This document shows, one piece after another, positions 24,916 through 33,986 of a DNA stretch of 64,000 nucleotides; position 1 is the first letter of the stretch, and the number at the start of each line of letters is the position of its first letter. The position numbers and the translations under genes are program-made. This DNA comes from Flavonifractor sp. An10. Lineage in GTDB: Bacteria; Bacillota; Clostridia; Oscillospirales; Oscillospiraceae. Where the stretch lies: positions 186,001 through 250,000 of the forward strand of contig NZ_NFMB01000003.1 in the NCBI RefSeq assembly GCF_002161215.1. The letters run 5' to 3'. Under the pieces are notes generated by a model. That model was not told where the DNA came from. It worked only from the letters and a program-made list of their open reading frames with translations, and made no database searches.

Positions 24916-24990
24916 CGCACGGGCTGAATGGACATGGATTCGGCGGAGGGGCAGCGATGCCGGCCGCCGGAGGTGTCCATTCCAGAGAAT
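24916..24990 (+). ncRNA. structured 5' leader of ssnA
   Basis: The leader before ssnA is about 190 nt. A small hairpin GTGC-TTCGC-GCAC (24908-24920) is followed by a long stem. That stem is GAATGGACA/TGTCCATTC (24926-24934 with 24974-24982), then CGGCGG/CCGCCG, then GGCA-GCGA-TGCC, which is capped by a GNRA tetraloop. I do not recognise it as a known riboswitch class. It may be a ligand-responsive or protein-bound leader, or only an mRNA-stabilising hairpin. Confidence 0.4.
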
Positions 24991-25030
24991 GGGCACTTTG
25001 TTTTTTGTAATCAAAAAAGGAGGAATTGTC

Positions 25031-26371
25031 ATGCTGCTGGTCGGCAACGGAAAGGTCATCACCCGGGACGAGGCGCTCCCCTATCTGGAGGACGGGGCGG
25101 TGCTGCTGGACGGCGAGGCGGTCAGGGAGGTGGGCTCCCTGGCCGAGCTGAAGGCCAAATACCCCGGCGCGGAGTTTGTGGACGCCAGGGGGGGCGTGAT
25201 CATGCCCGGCCTGATCAACGTCCACACCCACATCTACTCCGGCCTGGCCCGGGGGCTGTCCATCGACGGCTTCAACCCCACCAACTTCTTTGAGGTGCTG
25301 GACGGCCAGTGGTGGTACATCGACCGGCACCTGACCCTGGACGGCACCCGGGCCAGCGCCTACGCCACCGTGCTGGACTGCATCCGGGACGGCGTCACCA
25401 CCATCTTCGACCACCACGCCTCCTTCTGTGAGATCCCCGGCTCCCTGTTTGCCATCAAGGATGTGTGTCAGGAGCTGGGCATCCGGGCCAACCTGTGCTA
25501 CGAGGTCAGCGAGCGGGACGGCGAGGAGAAGTGCCGCCAGGCCATCCGGGAGAACGCCGACTTCGCCCGCTGGGCCAAAGAGCAGGACGACGACATGATC
25601 AAGGCCATGTTCGGCGGCCACGCCCTGTTCACCATCTCCGACAAGACCTTTGAGGAGATGGTCAAGGCCAACGACGGCATGACCGGCTTCCACATCCACG
25701 TGGCCGAGGGCATGAACGACGTGTACGACTCCCTGCGCAACTACGGCTGCCGCCCGGTGAACCGGCTGCTCTACAACGGCATCCTGGGGGAGAAGACCAT
25801 GCTGGGCCACTGCATCCACCTCTCCCCCGCCGAGATGGACATCGTCAGGGAGACAAACACCATGGTGTGCCACAATCCGGAGTCCAACATGGGCAACGCG
25901 GTGGGCTGCGCCCCGGTGCTCCAGATGTATCAGAAGGGCATCCTCATCGGCCTGGGTACCGACGCCTACACCCACGACATGCTGGAGAGCCTGAAGGTGC
26001 TCCTGCCCATGCAGCGGCACAACACCTGCCAGCCCAACGTGGGCTGGTGCGAGGCCACCGGCATGCTCTTCCAGAACAACGCAAAGATCTGCGCCCGGTA
26101 CTTCCAAAAGCCCCTGGGCGTCCTCAAGCCCGGCGCCGCCGCCGACGTGATCGTCATGGACTACAAGCCCTTCACCCCCTTCTCCGCCGACAACATCGAC
26201 GGCCACATGCTCTTCGGCATGATGGGCAAGAACTGCCGCACCACCATCATCAACGGCAGGGTGCTCTACAAGGATCGGGAGTTCGTGGATATCGACGAGG
26301 ACAAAATCAATGCCTTCTGCATGGAGCAATCCAAAAAGCTGTGGGGTGAACTGAACCACAGAACCTACTAA
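25031..26371 (+). CDS. ssnA: SsnA family amidohydrolase (purine catabolism)
   Basis: A 446-aa amidohydrolase related to guanine/chlorohydrolase deaminases. Metal-site motifs are NVHTHIYSGLARG, HIHVAEG, LGHCIHLSPAE and GLGTDAYTHDM. SsnA was first named as a selenium-metabolism protein and belongs to the gene set that gut anaerobes use to break down purines and urate; its exact substrate is not fixed by sequence. AGGAGG precedes the ATG. The last 70 nt of the gene are duplicated downstream with only synonymous changes. Confidence 0.88.
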   Translation: MLLVGNGKVITRDEALPYLEDGAVLLDGEAVREVGSLAELKAKYPGAEFVDARGGVIMPGLINVHTHIYSGLARGLSIDGFNPTNFFEVLDGQWWYIDRHLTLDGTRASAYATVLDCIRDGVTTIFDHHASFCEIPGSLFAIKDVCQELGIRANLCYEVSERDGEEKCRQAIRENADFARWAKEQDDDMIKAMFGGHALFTISDKTFEEMVKANDGMTGFHIHVAEGMNDVYDSLRNYGCRPVNRLLYNGILGEKTMLGHCIHLSPAEMDIVRETNTMVCHNPESNMGNAVGCAPVLQMYQKGILIGLGTDAYTHDMLESLKVLLPMQRHNTCQPNVGWCEATGMLFQNNAKICARYFQKPLGVLKPGAAADVIVMDYKPFTPFSADNIDGHMLFGMMGKNCRTTIINGRVLYKDREFVDIDEDKINAFCMEQSKKLWGELNHRTY

Positions 26372-26572
26372 ACATGGTCAGGCATTGATTTTGTCCTCAC
26401 CAAGCGTTTTGCCACAGGCAAAACCTTGATGCCGGGGCGATTCACTCGCCCCGAGCAGATAAAATCTCTTGGGGGTTCCCGCCCGGCCCGCCGGGCGGGG
26501 CAAAATCAACGCTTTCTGCATGGAACAATCCAAAAAGCTGTGGGGTGAACTGAACCACAGAACCTATTGAAC
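26297..26572 (+). repeat. 3'-end insertion after ssnA with duplicated gene tail
   Basis: The tail 26302-26371 is repeated at 26501-26570. The five differences are all synonymous, including the stop (TAA to TGA). The coding segment GAGGACAAAATCAATGCC (26297-26314) has an exact inverted copy at 26381-26398, just after the stop. Between them are hairpins TTTTGCC-ACA-GGCAAAA, GGGGCG/CGCCCC and CCCGCCCGG/CCGGGCGGG. The 300-bp gap before ygfK contains only this element and the ygfK ribosome site. Confidence 0.85.
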
Positions 26573-26671
26573 AGCGGACGGCGCGCCGGGTCGTCGCGCC
26601 CCACGGAGTGCGTTCCGGGAGCCCGCTTCCCCAACCCGTCACACCATTTGATGATATATGGAGGTTTCACC

Positions 26672-29668
26672 ATGAGCGATATTATGAGACCCATGCCCTT
26701 TGCCCACCTGATGAACTGGATTCTGGGCGAGTACCGCACCACCCAGTCCATCTTCGGCGTGTCCAAGCTGACCCACCGGGGGGACGGGAAGGCCCTGCCC
26801 ATCTTTGACGAAAAGATCGAGACCCCCTTCGGCCCCGCCGCCGGCCCCCACACCCAGCTGGCCCAGAACATCGTGGCCGCCTACGCCGCTGGCAGCCGGT
26901 TCTTCGAGGTCAAGACCGTGCAGATCATGGACGGCGAGGAGCTGTCCAAGTGCGTCAGCAAGCCCTGCATCACCGCCGCCGACGAGTGCTACAACTGCGA
27001 GTGGTCTACCGAACTCACCGTGCCTCAGGCGTTCGCCGAGTATGTGAAGGCGTGGTTTGCCTGCAAGCTGCTGGCCAGGGAGCTGGAGCTGGGCGACCCC
27101 GACGGCTTCGTGTTCAACATGAGCGTGGGCTACGACCTCAAGGGCATCCAGAGCCCCAAGGTGGACGCCTACATCGAGGGGATGAAGGACGCCTCTAACA
27201 CCGAGGTGTGGCAGGCGTGCATGGACTGGGCCCTGGCCAACCTGGACAAATTTGAGAAGGTGGACGAGGCCTATGTGAAGGCCATCACCCCCCATGTTTC
27301 CAACTCCATCACCGAGTCCACCCTCCACGGCTGCCCCCCCGACGAGATCGAGCGCATCGCCACCTATCTGATCACCGAGAAGAGCCTGAACACCTACGTC
27401 AAGTGCAACCCCACCCTGCTGGGCTACGAGTTCGCCCGCAAGACCCTGGACGGCCTGGGCTACGACTACATCGCCTTTGACGACCACCACTTCCTGGAGG
27501 ATCTCCAGTGGGAGGACGCGGTGCCCATGTTCCACCGGCTGATGAAGCTCACCGGGGAGCGGGGGCTGGAGTTCGGCGTGAAGATCACCAACACCTTCCC
27601 GGTGGACGTGAAGGCCGGGGAGCTGCCCAGCCAGGAGATGTACATGTCCGGCCGCTCCCTCTACCCCCTATCCCTGGCCCTGGCCGCCCGGCTGGCCCGC
27701 GAGTTCAAGGGCAAGCTGCGCATCTCCTACTCCGGCGGCGCGGACATCCACTCGGTGCGGAAGCTGTACGACGCGGGCATCTGGCCCATCACCATGGCCA
27801 CCACCATCCTCAAGCCCGGCGGCTATCAGCGGTTCCACCAGATTGCCGGCGCCCTGGCGGACATCGACTACACCCCCTGGATCGGCGTGGATCCGGCCAG
27901 GGCCGCCGCCCTGGTGGAGTCCATCCCCGCCGACGGGCACTATCGCAAGCCCATGAAGCCCATCCCCAGCCGCAAGCTGGAGCAGAAGGTGCCCCTCATC
28001 GACTGCTTCACCGCCCCCTGCCGGGACGGCTGCCCCATCCACCAGGACATCCCCGCCTACCTGATGCGGGTCAACGCCGGCAAGTATGAGGAGGCCCTGG
28101 AGGTCATCCTCCGCCGCAACCCCCTGCCCTTCATCACCGGCACCATCTGCTCCCACCGCTGCCAGGACAAGTGCATGCGCAACGCCTACGACGAGAGCGT
28201 GTACATCCGGCAGCAGAAGCTGAAGGCCGCGGAGGGCGGCTTTGACCAGCTGCTGCCCAAGCTGCGCCCCGGCTCCCCCCTGCCCGGCCGGAAGGTGGCC
28301 GTGGTGGGCGGCGGCCCCGCCGGCATGGCGGCCGCCTTCTTCCTGGGCCGCGCCGGGGTGGACGTCACCGTTTTTGAGCGGAAGGACGCCTTGGGCGGCA
28401 TCGTCCGCCACGTGATCCCAGAATTCCGCATCAGCGGCCAGGCCATCGACAACGATGAGAAGCTGCTCAAGGCCATGGGCGTGCGGGTGAACCTCAACAC
28501 CGAGGTGAAGGACGTCCACAACCTGTTCACCCTGGGATACTCCCACGTGATCCTGGCCACCGGCGCGTGGCAGAAGGGCAGCGCCGGCCTGGAGTACGGC
28601 CAGGAGACCAACGTCATCGAGTTCCTGGAGGCGGCCAAGAAGGCCCCCGACACCCTGCACCTGGGCAGGCACGTGGTGGTCATCGGCGGCGGCAACACCG
28701 CCATGGACGCCGCCCGGGCCGCCAAGCGCCTCCCCGGCGTGGAGACTGTCTCCCTGGTGTACCGCCGCACCAAGCGCTATATGCCCGCCGATCAGGAGGA
28801 GCTGGAGCTGGCCCTGGCCGACGGCGTGGAGTTCCGGGAGCTGCTGGCCCCCGTGGGCGTGAGAGACGGCGTGCTCACCTGCAAGGTGATGGAGCTGGGC
28901 GCGCCCGACGCCTCCGGCCGCCGCTCCCCCGTGGACACCGGCAGGACGGTGGACGTGCCTGCCGATACGGTGATCACCGCCGTAGGTGAGCATGTGGACA
29001 CCAAGTTTTACACCGAAAACGGCCTGGCTGTGGACAACCGGGGCCGCGCCGTGGTCAATCCCGACACCCTGGAGTCCTCCATCAGGCACGTCTTTGTGGT
29101 GGGCGACGGCCAGAAGGGCCCCGGCACGGTAGTGGAGGCCATCGCCGGCGCCACCAAGGCCGTCCAGGCCATCCGCGCCTTTGACGCGGAGGCGGATGTG
29201 GACAAGAACGTGAACCCCGACTACCAGAAGCCTCTGGCCAAGCGGGGTGACGTGTGTACCGACTGCGCCAGCTGCGGCGACATCCGCTGCCTGGGCTGCG
29301 CCACGGTGTGCGAGACCTGCACCGAGGTGTGCCCCAACCGGGCCAACGTAGCCGTGTGGGTGCCCGGCATGCGGCAGCGGCAGATCATCCACGTGGACGG
29401 CATGTGCAACGAGTGCGGCAACTGCGCCACCTTCTGCCCCTATGACAGCCGACCCTATCAGCACAAGTTCACCCTGTTCTGGAGCCAGGAGGACTTCGGG
29501 AACAGCGAGAACGAGGGCTTCCTGCCCCTGGAGGGCGGCAAGACCCGGGTGCGCCTGGGCGGGAGCGTGGCGGACTACGACGTGTCCGACCCCGCCTGCG
29601 GCCTGTACGACCCCATCCGCCGCCTGATCTGTGCGGTGTACGACAACTACTCCTATCTGCTGGCCTGA
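26672..29668 (+). CDS. ygfK: YgfK-type oxidoreductase (putative selenate reductase subunit)
   Basis: A 998-aa multidomain protein. A dihydroorotate-dehydrogenase-like N-terminal domain (to about residue 440) is followed by a GltD-like unit. That unit has the cluster motif APCRDGCPIHQDIPAYLMRV, FAD motif VVGGGPAGMAAAFFLGRAG and NAD(P)H motif VVIGGGNTAMDAARAAKR. C-terminal ferredoxin motifs follow (CTDCASC...CETCTEVCP, CNECGNCATFCP). Known as YgfK in E. coli; the selenate name is historical, and a flavin reductase of a purine-derived intermediate is more likely. GGAGGT precedes the ATG. Confidence 0.9.
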   Translation: MSDIMRPMPFAHLMNWILGEYRTTQSIFGVSKLTHRGDGKALPIFDEKIETPFGPAAGPHTQLAQNIVAAYAAGSRFFEVKTVQIMDGEELSKCVSKPCITAADECYNCEWSTELTVPQAFAEYVKAWFACKLLARELELGDPDGFVFNMSVGYDLKGIQSPKVDAYIEGMKDASNTEVWQACMDWALANLDKFEKVDEAYVKAITPHVSNSITESTLHGCPPDEIERIATYLITEKSLNTYVKCNPTLLGYEFARKTLDGLGYDYIAFDDHHFLEDLQWEDAVPMFHRLMKLTGERGLEFGVKITNTFPVDVKAGELPSQEMYMSGRSLYPLSLALAARLAREFKGKLRISYSGGADIHSVRKLYDAGIWPITMATTILKPGGYQRFHQIAGALADIDYTPWIGVDPARAAALVESIPADGHYRKPMKPIPSRKLEQKVPLIDCFTAPCRDGCPIHQDIPAYLMRVNAGKYEEALEVILRRNPLPFITGTICSHRCQDKCMRNAYDESVYIRQQKLKAAEGGFDQLLPKLRPGSPLPGRKVAVVGGGPAGMAAAFFLGRAGVDVTVFERKDALGGIVRHVIPEFRISGQAIDNDEKLLKAMGVRVNLNTEVKDVHNLFTLGYSHVILATGAWQKGSAGLEYGQETNVIEFLEAAKKAPDTLHLGRHVVVIGGGNTAMDAARAAKRLPGVETVSLVYRRTKRYMPADQEELELALADGVEFRELLAPVGVRDGVLTCKVMELGAPDASGRRSPVDTGRTVDVPADTVITAVGEHVDTKFYTENGLAVDNRGRAVVNPDTLESSIRHVFVVGDGQKGPGTVVEAIAGATKAVQAIRAFDAEADVDKNVNPDYQKPLAKRGDVCTDCASCGDIRCLGCATVCETCTEVCPNRANVAVWVPGMRQRQIIHVDGMCNECGNCATFCPYDSRPYQHKFTLFWSQEDFGNSENEGFLPLEGGKTRVRLGGSVADYDVSDPACGLYDPIRRLICAVYDNYSYLLA

Positions 29669-29748
29669 GCGCGGCCATGGAGCCCCGGCAAACCGCCGGG
29701 GCTCCCGGCGCGCCGCCGGAATGTAACGCTGGAAAAGAGGAACCCGAC

Positions 29749-32325
29749 ATGAGCGAGAGCTATACCTTTACCGTCAACGGCGTTTCCCGCACCACCCACA
29801 AGGAGGAGCCGCTGCTCCGCTACCTGCGGGACGAGCTGCGCCTCACCTCCGTCAAGGACGGGTGCAGCGAGGGGGCCTGCGGCACCTGCACCATCCTGGT
29901 GGACGGCAGGGCCGTCCGCGCCTGCATCCTCACCACCAAAAAGGCGGCGGGCAAGTCCATCCTTACGGTGGAGGGCCTGTCCCCGGAGGAGCAGGAGGCC
30001 TTTGTCTACGCCTTCGGGGCGGTGGGGGCGGTGCAGTGCGGCTTCTGCATCCCCGGCATGGTGCTCTCCGGCAAGGCCCTGCTGGACGTCAACCCCAACC
30101 CCACCGAGGCGGAGATCAAGAAGGCCATCCGGGGCAATGTCTGCCGGTGCACCGGCTACAAGAAGATCATCGAGGGCATCGCCCTGGCCGGGGCCATCCT
30201 CCGGGGGGAGCAGCACATCGACCCGGCCCTGGAGGAGGGTGCGGCCTTCGGCGTGGGCGACCGGGCCTTCCGGGCCGACGTGCGGGGCAAGGTGCTGGGC
30301 ACCGGGGAGTACTGCGACGATCTGTACCTGGACGGCATGGTGTACGCCTCCGCCGTCCGCTCCCAGTACCCCCGGGCCAGGGTGCTGGACATCGACGCCG
30401 GCGCGGCCCTGGCCCTGCCGGGGGTGCTGGCCGTCCTCACCGCCGAGGACGTGCCCCACAACAAGGTGGGCCACATCCAGCAGGACTGGGACGTGATGAT
30501 CGCCAAGGGGGACGTCACCCGCTGTGTGGGGGACGCCATCTGCCTGGTGGTGGCGGAGACGGAGGAGATCCTGAAGCAGGCCAAGGCCCTGGTGAGGATC
30601 GACTACGAGCCCCTGGAGCCGGTGCGCACCATCCAGGACGCCATGGCTCCCGACGCCCCCAGGCTCCACCCCAACGGCAACCTGTGCCAGCAGCGCCATG
30701 TGACCCGGGGGGACGCCAAGACCGCCCTGGCGGGCTCCAAGTACGTGGTCACCCAGTCCTACCGCACCCCCTTCACCGAGCACGCCTTCCTGGAGCCGGA
30801 GTGCGCCGTGGCCTTCCCCTACAAGGACGGCGTGAAGGTGTACACCTCCGACCAGGGCGTGTACGACACCCGCAAGGAGATCTCCATCATGTTGGGGTGG
30901 GAGCCTGAGCGCATCGTGGTGGAGAACAAGCTGGTGGGCGGCGGCTTCGGCGGCAAGGAGGACGTGTCGGTGCAGCACCTGGCGGTGCTGGCCGCCCTCA
31001 AGGTCAACCGCCCGGTGAAGGCGAAGCTAACCCGGCAGGAGTCCATCAACTTCCACCCCAAGCGCCACTACATGGAGGGCACCTTCACCCTGGGCTGCGA
31101 CGAGAACGGCATCTTCACCGGCCTGGACTGCGAGATCTACTTCGACACTGGGGCCTATGCCTCCCTGTGCGGCCCGGTGCTGGAGCGGGCCTGCACCCAC
31201 TCGGTGGGCCCCTACTGCTACCAGAACACCGATATCCGTGGCTACGGCTACTACACCAACAACCCCCCCGCCGGCGCCTTCCGGGGCTTCGGCGTGTGCC
31301 AGAGCGAGTTCGCCCTGGAGTCCAACATCAACCTGCTGGCCGAGAAGGTGGGCATATCCCCCTGGGAGATCCGCTTCCGCAACGCCATCGAGCCGGGGAA
31401 GGTGCTCCCCAACGGCCAGATCGCCGACCCCTCCACCGCCCTGAAGGAGACCCTGCTGGCGGTGAAGGACGTGTATGAGCGCAACGCCGGCCACGCCGGC
31501 ATCGCCTGCGCCATGAAGAACTCCGGCGTGGGCGTGGGCCTGCCCGACAAGGGGCGGGCCAGGCTGGCGGTGCGGGACGGGAAGGTGGAGCTGTACGCCG
31601 CCGCCTCCGACATCGGCCAGGGCTGCGCCACCGTGTTCCTCCAGATCCTGGCCCAGGCCACCGGCCTGCCCCGGGAGAAGCTGGTGAACATGGGGGCCAA
31701 CTCCGAGGTGGCCCCCGACTCGGGCACCACCTCCGGCTCCCGCCAGACCCTGATCACCGGCGAGGCGGTGCGCATGGCCGCCGCCGAGCTGAAGGCGGAT
31801 CTGGACGGCGCCGACGGGGATCTGTCCGCCCTGGAGGGCCTGGAGTATTCTGCCGAGTTCTTCGACCCCACCGACAAGCTGGGCTCCGACAAGCCCAACC
31901 CCAAGAGCCATGTGGCCTACGGCTTCGCCACCCATGTGGTGATCCTGGACGATGACGGCCGCGTCAAAGAGGTGTGGGCCGCCCACGACTCGGGCAAGGT
32001 GGTCAACCCCACCTCCATCCAGGGGCAGATCGAGGGGGGCGTGCTCATGGGCCTGGGCTACGCCCTCACCGAGGACTTCCCCCTGAAGGACTGCGTGCCC
32101 CAGGCCAGGTTCGGCACCCTGGGCCTCATGCGGGCCGACCAGATCCCCCACATCCACGCCATTTATGTGGAGAAGGAGGAGCTGCTCCCCTTCGCCTACG
32201 GGGCCAAGGGCATCGGAGAGATCGCCACCATCCCCACCGCCCCGGCGGCCCAGGGGGCCTACTACGCCCGGGATCACGTGCTGCGCACCTCCCTGCCCAT
32301 GGAGCACACCTTTTATAAAAAATGA
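29749..32325 (+). CDS. selenium-dependent-type xanthine dehydrogenase, FeS and Mo domains fused
   Basis: An 858-aa molybdenum hydroxylase. The N-terminal part carries two [2Fe-2S] clusters (Cys39, 44, 47, 59 and Cys97, 100, 132, 134). The remainder is the molybdopterin domain with GGGFGGKED, PPAGAFRGFG and the catalytic Glu824 in GAKGIGE. There is no FAD domain or adjacent FAD subunit gene, so electrons must leave to another partner, perhaps YgfK or ferredoxin. The fused layout and neighbours match the Se-dependent xanthine dehydrogenase family. The selenium is a labile cofactor, not selenocysteine. Confidence 0.9.
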   Translation: MSESYTFTVNGVSRTTHKEEPLLRYLRDELRLTSVKDGCSEGACGTCTILVDGRAVRACILTTKKAAGKSILTVEGLSPEEQEAFVYAFGAVGAVQCGFCIPGMVLSGKALLDVNPNPTEAEIKKAIRGNVCRCTGYKKIIEGIALAGAILRGEQHIDPALEEGAAFGVGDRAFRADVRGKVLGTGEYCDDLYLDGMVYASAVRSQYPRARVLDIDAGAALALPGVLAVLTAEDVPHNKVGHIQQDWDVMIAKGDVTRCVGDAICLVVAETEEILKQAKALVRIDYEPLEPVRTIQDAMAPDAPRLHPNGNLCQQRHVTRGDAKTALAGSKYVVTQSYRTPFTEHAFLEPECAVAFPYKDGVKVYTSDQGVYDTRKEISIMLGWEPERIVVENKLVGGGFGGKEDVSVQHLAVLAALKVNRPVKAKLTRQESINFHPKRHYMEGTFTLGCDENGIFTGLDCEIYFDTGAYASLCGPVLERACTHSVGPYCYQNTDIRGYGYYTNNPPAGAFRGFGVCQSEFALESNINLLAEKVGISPWEIRFRNAIEPGKVLPNGQIADPSTALKETLLAVKDVYERNAGHAGIACAMKNSGVGVGLPDKGRARLAVRDGKVELYAAASDIGQGCATVFLQILAQATGLPREKLVNMGANSEVAPDSGTTSGSRQTLITGEAVRMAAAELKADLDGADGDLSALEGLEYSAEFFDPTDKLGSDKPNPKSHVAYGFATHVVILDDDGRVKEVWAAHDSGKVVNPTSIQGQIEGGVLMGLGYALTEDFPLKDCVPQARFGTLGLMRADQIPHIHAIYVEKEELLPFAYGAKGIGEIATIPTAPAAQGAYYARDHVLRTSLPMEHTFYKK

Positions 32326-32329
32326 CGGC

Positions 32330-32356
32330 GCGGGCCGCCCTCTGCGGCGGCCCGCA
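32330..32356 (+). terminator. hairpin after xanthine dehydrogenase gene
   Basis: The stem GCGGGCCGCC-CTCTGC-GGCGGCCCGC without a clear T run; possible weak terminator or 3' stabiliser. Confidence 0.5.
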
Positions 32357-32388
32357 CTCCCTGAGAAAACAGTCTTTTTGGCGTAAAC

Positions 32389-32403
32389 CTAAAAATTTTT
32401 TAG
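32389..32403. promoter_or_regulatory. shared 15-bp operator, ygeX copy
   Basis: CTAAAAATTTTTTAG, identical to 24774-24788. It ends 28 bp upstream of the ygeX -35 box, against 18 bp at ssnA: a difference of 10 bp, or one helical turn, as expected for an activator that must face the same side of the DNA. Confidence 0.65.
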
Positions 32404-32431
32404 TATTCCGATATTTTTTTCAGAAACCCCC

Positions 32432-32459
32432 TTGACAACTGGAAATCCCGTGGTATGAT
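32432..32459 (+). promoter_or_regulatory. promoter of ygeX
   Basis: TTGACA (32432-32437), a 16-bp spacer and TATGAT (32454-32459). Confidence 0.8.
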
Positions 32460-32518
32460 GGTCTTGCAAAACAAAAAATAAGCAATACTTCAAAATAATT
32501 TGGAGGCGACAATCCCCC

Positions 32519-33754
32519 ATGAAAGACCAGATCAAGTGGGTGCTCAACCGGATGCCCAAGAGCGACGACCAGCAGCTGTCCATCATGGCCCTGCCCAATG
32601 TGGCCAAGGCCCGGTTCTTCCACGGCTCCTTCCCCCAGTACTCCGTCACCCCCCTGGCCCGGCTGGACGGTATGGCCAAGTACCTGGGGCTGGGCGGGCT
32701 GTATGTGAAGGACGAGAGCTACCGCTTCGGCCTCAACGCCTTCAAGGTGCTGGGCGGCTCCTTTGCCATGGCCCGGTACATCGCCAGCGAGATGGGCCGT
32801 GACGTGTCCGAGATGACCTACGACTACCTGACCAGCGAGGCCTTCCGCAAGGAGTTCGGCCAGGCCACCTTCTTCACCGCCACCGACGGCAACCACGGCC
32901 GGGGCGTGGCCTGGGCGGCCAACAAGCTGGGCCAGAAGGCGGTTGTCCACATGCCCAAGGGCTCCAGCCAGTCCCGGTACGACAACATCGCCAGGGAGGG
33001 GGCCCAGGTCACCATCGAGGACGTGAACTACGACGACTGCGTCCGCATGGCCGCCGCCGAGGCGGAGCAGACCGAGCACGGCGTGATCGTCCAGGACACC
33101 GCCTGGGAGGGCTATGAGGAGATCCCCTCCTGGATCATGCAGGGCTACGGCACCATGGCCAGCGAGGCCGCCGAGCAGCTCCGCCAGTGCGAGGTGAACC
33201 GCCCCACCCACGTGTTTGTCCAGGCGGGCGTGGGCAGCCTGGCCGGTGCGGTGGTGGGCTACTTCACCAACCTGTACCCCAGCAACCCGCCCAAGTTCGT
33301 GGTGATGGAGGCCAGCGCCGCCGACTGCCTCTACCAGGGCGCCAAGGCCGGGGACGGCTCCCCCCGCATCGTCACCGGCGATCTCCAGACCATCATGGCC
33401 GGTCTGGCCTGCGGCGAGCCCAACACCCTCTCCTGGGACATCCTGCGCAACCACGTGTCCGCCTTTGTCTCCTGCCCCGACTGGGTCAGCGCCAAGGGCA
33501 TGCGGATGCTGGGCGTGCCGGTGAAGGGCGATCCCACCGTCATCTCCGGCGAGTCCGGCGCGGTGGGCATGGGCTGCCTGGACGCCATCATGTGCGACGA
33601 TACCTATAAGGAGCTGCGGGAGGCCCTGGAGCTGGACCGGTTCAGCCAGGTGCTGCTCTTCTCCACCGAGGGCAACACCGACCCGCTGAAGTTCCGCCGG
33701 GTGATCTGGGACGGCGAGTATCCCACCACCGACTCCCCGCAGAAAGACTATTAG
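32519..33754 (+). CDS. ygeX: 2,3-diaminopropionate ammonia-lyase
   Basis: A 411-aa fold-type II PLP enzyme. The PLP lysine is Lys76 in FGLNAFKVLGG; the glycine loop and TDGNHGRGVAWAA, QAGVGSLAGAV and SGESGAVG regions match YgeX. It splits 2,3-diaminopropionate into pyruvate and two ammonia through 2-aminoacrylate. In purine-degrading clostridia this is the step that feeds carbon into pyruvate. GGAGG lies before the ATG. It is expressed from its own promoter with the shared 15-bp operator upstream. Confidence 0.93.
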   Translation: MKDQIKWVLNRMPKSDDQQLSIMALPNVAKARFFHGSFPQYSVTPLARLDGMAKYLGLGGLYVKDESYRFGLNAFKVLGGSFAMARYIASEMGRDVSEMTYDYLTSEAFRKEFGQATFFTATDGNHGRGVAWAANKLGQKAVVHMPKGSSQSRYDNIAREGAQVTIEDVNYDDCVRMAAAEAEQTEHGVIVQDTAWEGYEEIPSWIMQGYGTMASEAAEQLRQCEVNRPTHVFVQAGVGSLAGAVVGYFTNLYPSNPPKFVVMEASAADCLYQGAKAGDGSPRIVTGDLQTIMAGLACGEPNTLSWDILRNHVSAFVSCPDWVSAKGMRMLGVPVKGDPTVISGESGAVGMGCLDAIMCDDTYKELREALELDRFSQVLLFSTEGNTDPLKFRRVIWDGEYPTTDSPQKDY

Positions 33755-33756
33755 TC

Positions 33757-33940
33757 TTCAAACCCGTGGCAGAGCCGCGGGTTTGAGAAAGGCTGCGGCC
33801 TGCCGCGCGCATGATTTGGCTGTTGCCAGCCAAATCACACACTTGCAGGCCGAGAAGTATGTTTTCCGACGCACATGTCGCCGGAAAACATGGTTTCCAT
33901 ATGATTCGCGCCTGCGGGCGCGAACTCTGCGAGGCATCCG
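33757..33940. repeat. structured repeat with AACTCTGCGAG tail (copy 2)
   Basis: A gene-free segment between ygeX and ygeY. Stems: GATTTGGCTG/CAGCCAAATC (33813-33836), ATGTTTTCCG/CGGAAAACAT (33859-33891) and CGCGCC/GGCGCG, followed by AACTCTGCGAG. The order and spacer words (ACGCAC, GTCGC) match the copy at 11755-12001, while the paired bases differ in a complementary way. Confidence 0.75.
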
Positions 33941-33986
33941 CAATGGTTTACACAAATATGGGACATAGATGATGGAGGGCATGGAC

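Noticed and set aside
29749-32325. In-frame UGA selenocysteine codon in the xanthine dehydrogenase
   Set aside because: The frame is open without an internal TGA and no SECIS-like hairpin is evident; this family carries a labile selenium instead.
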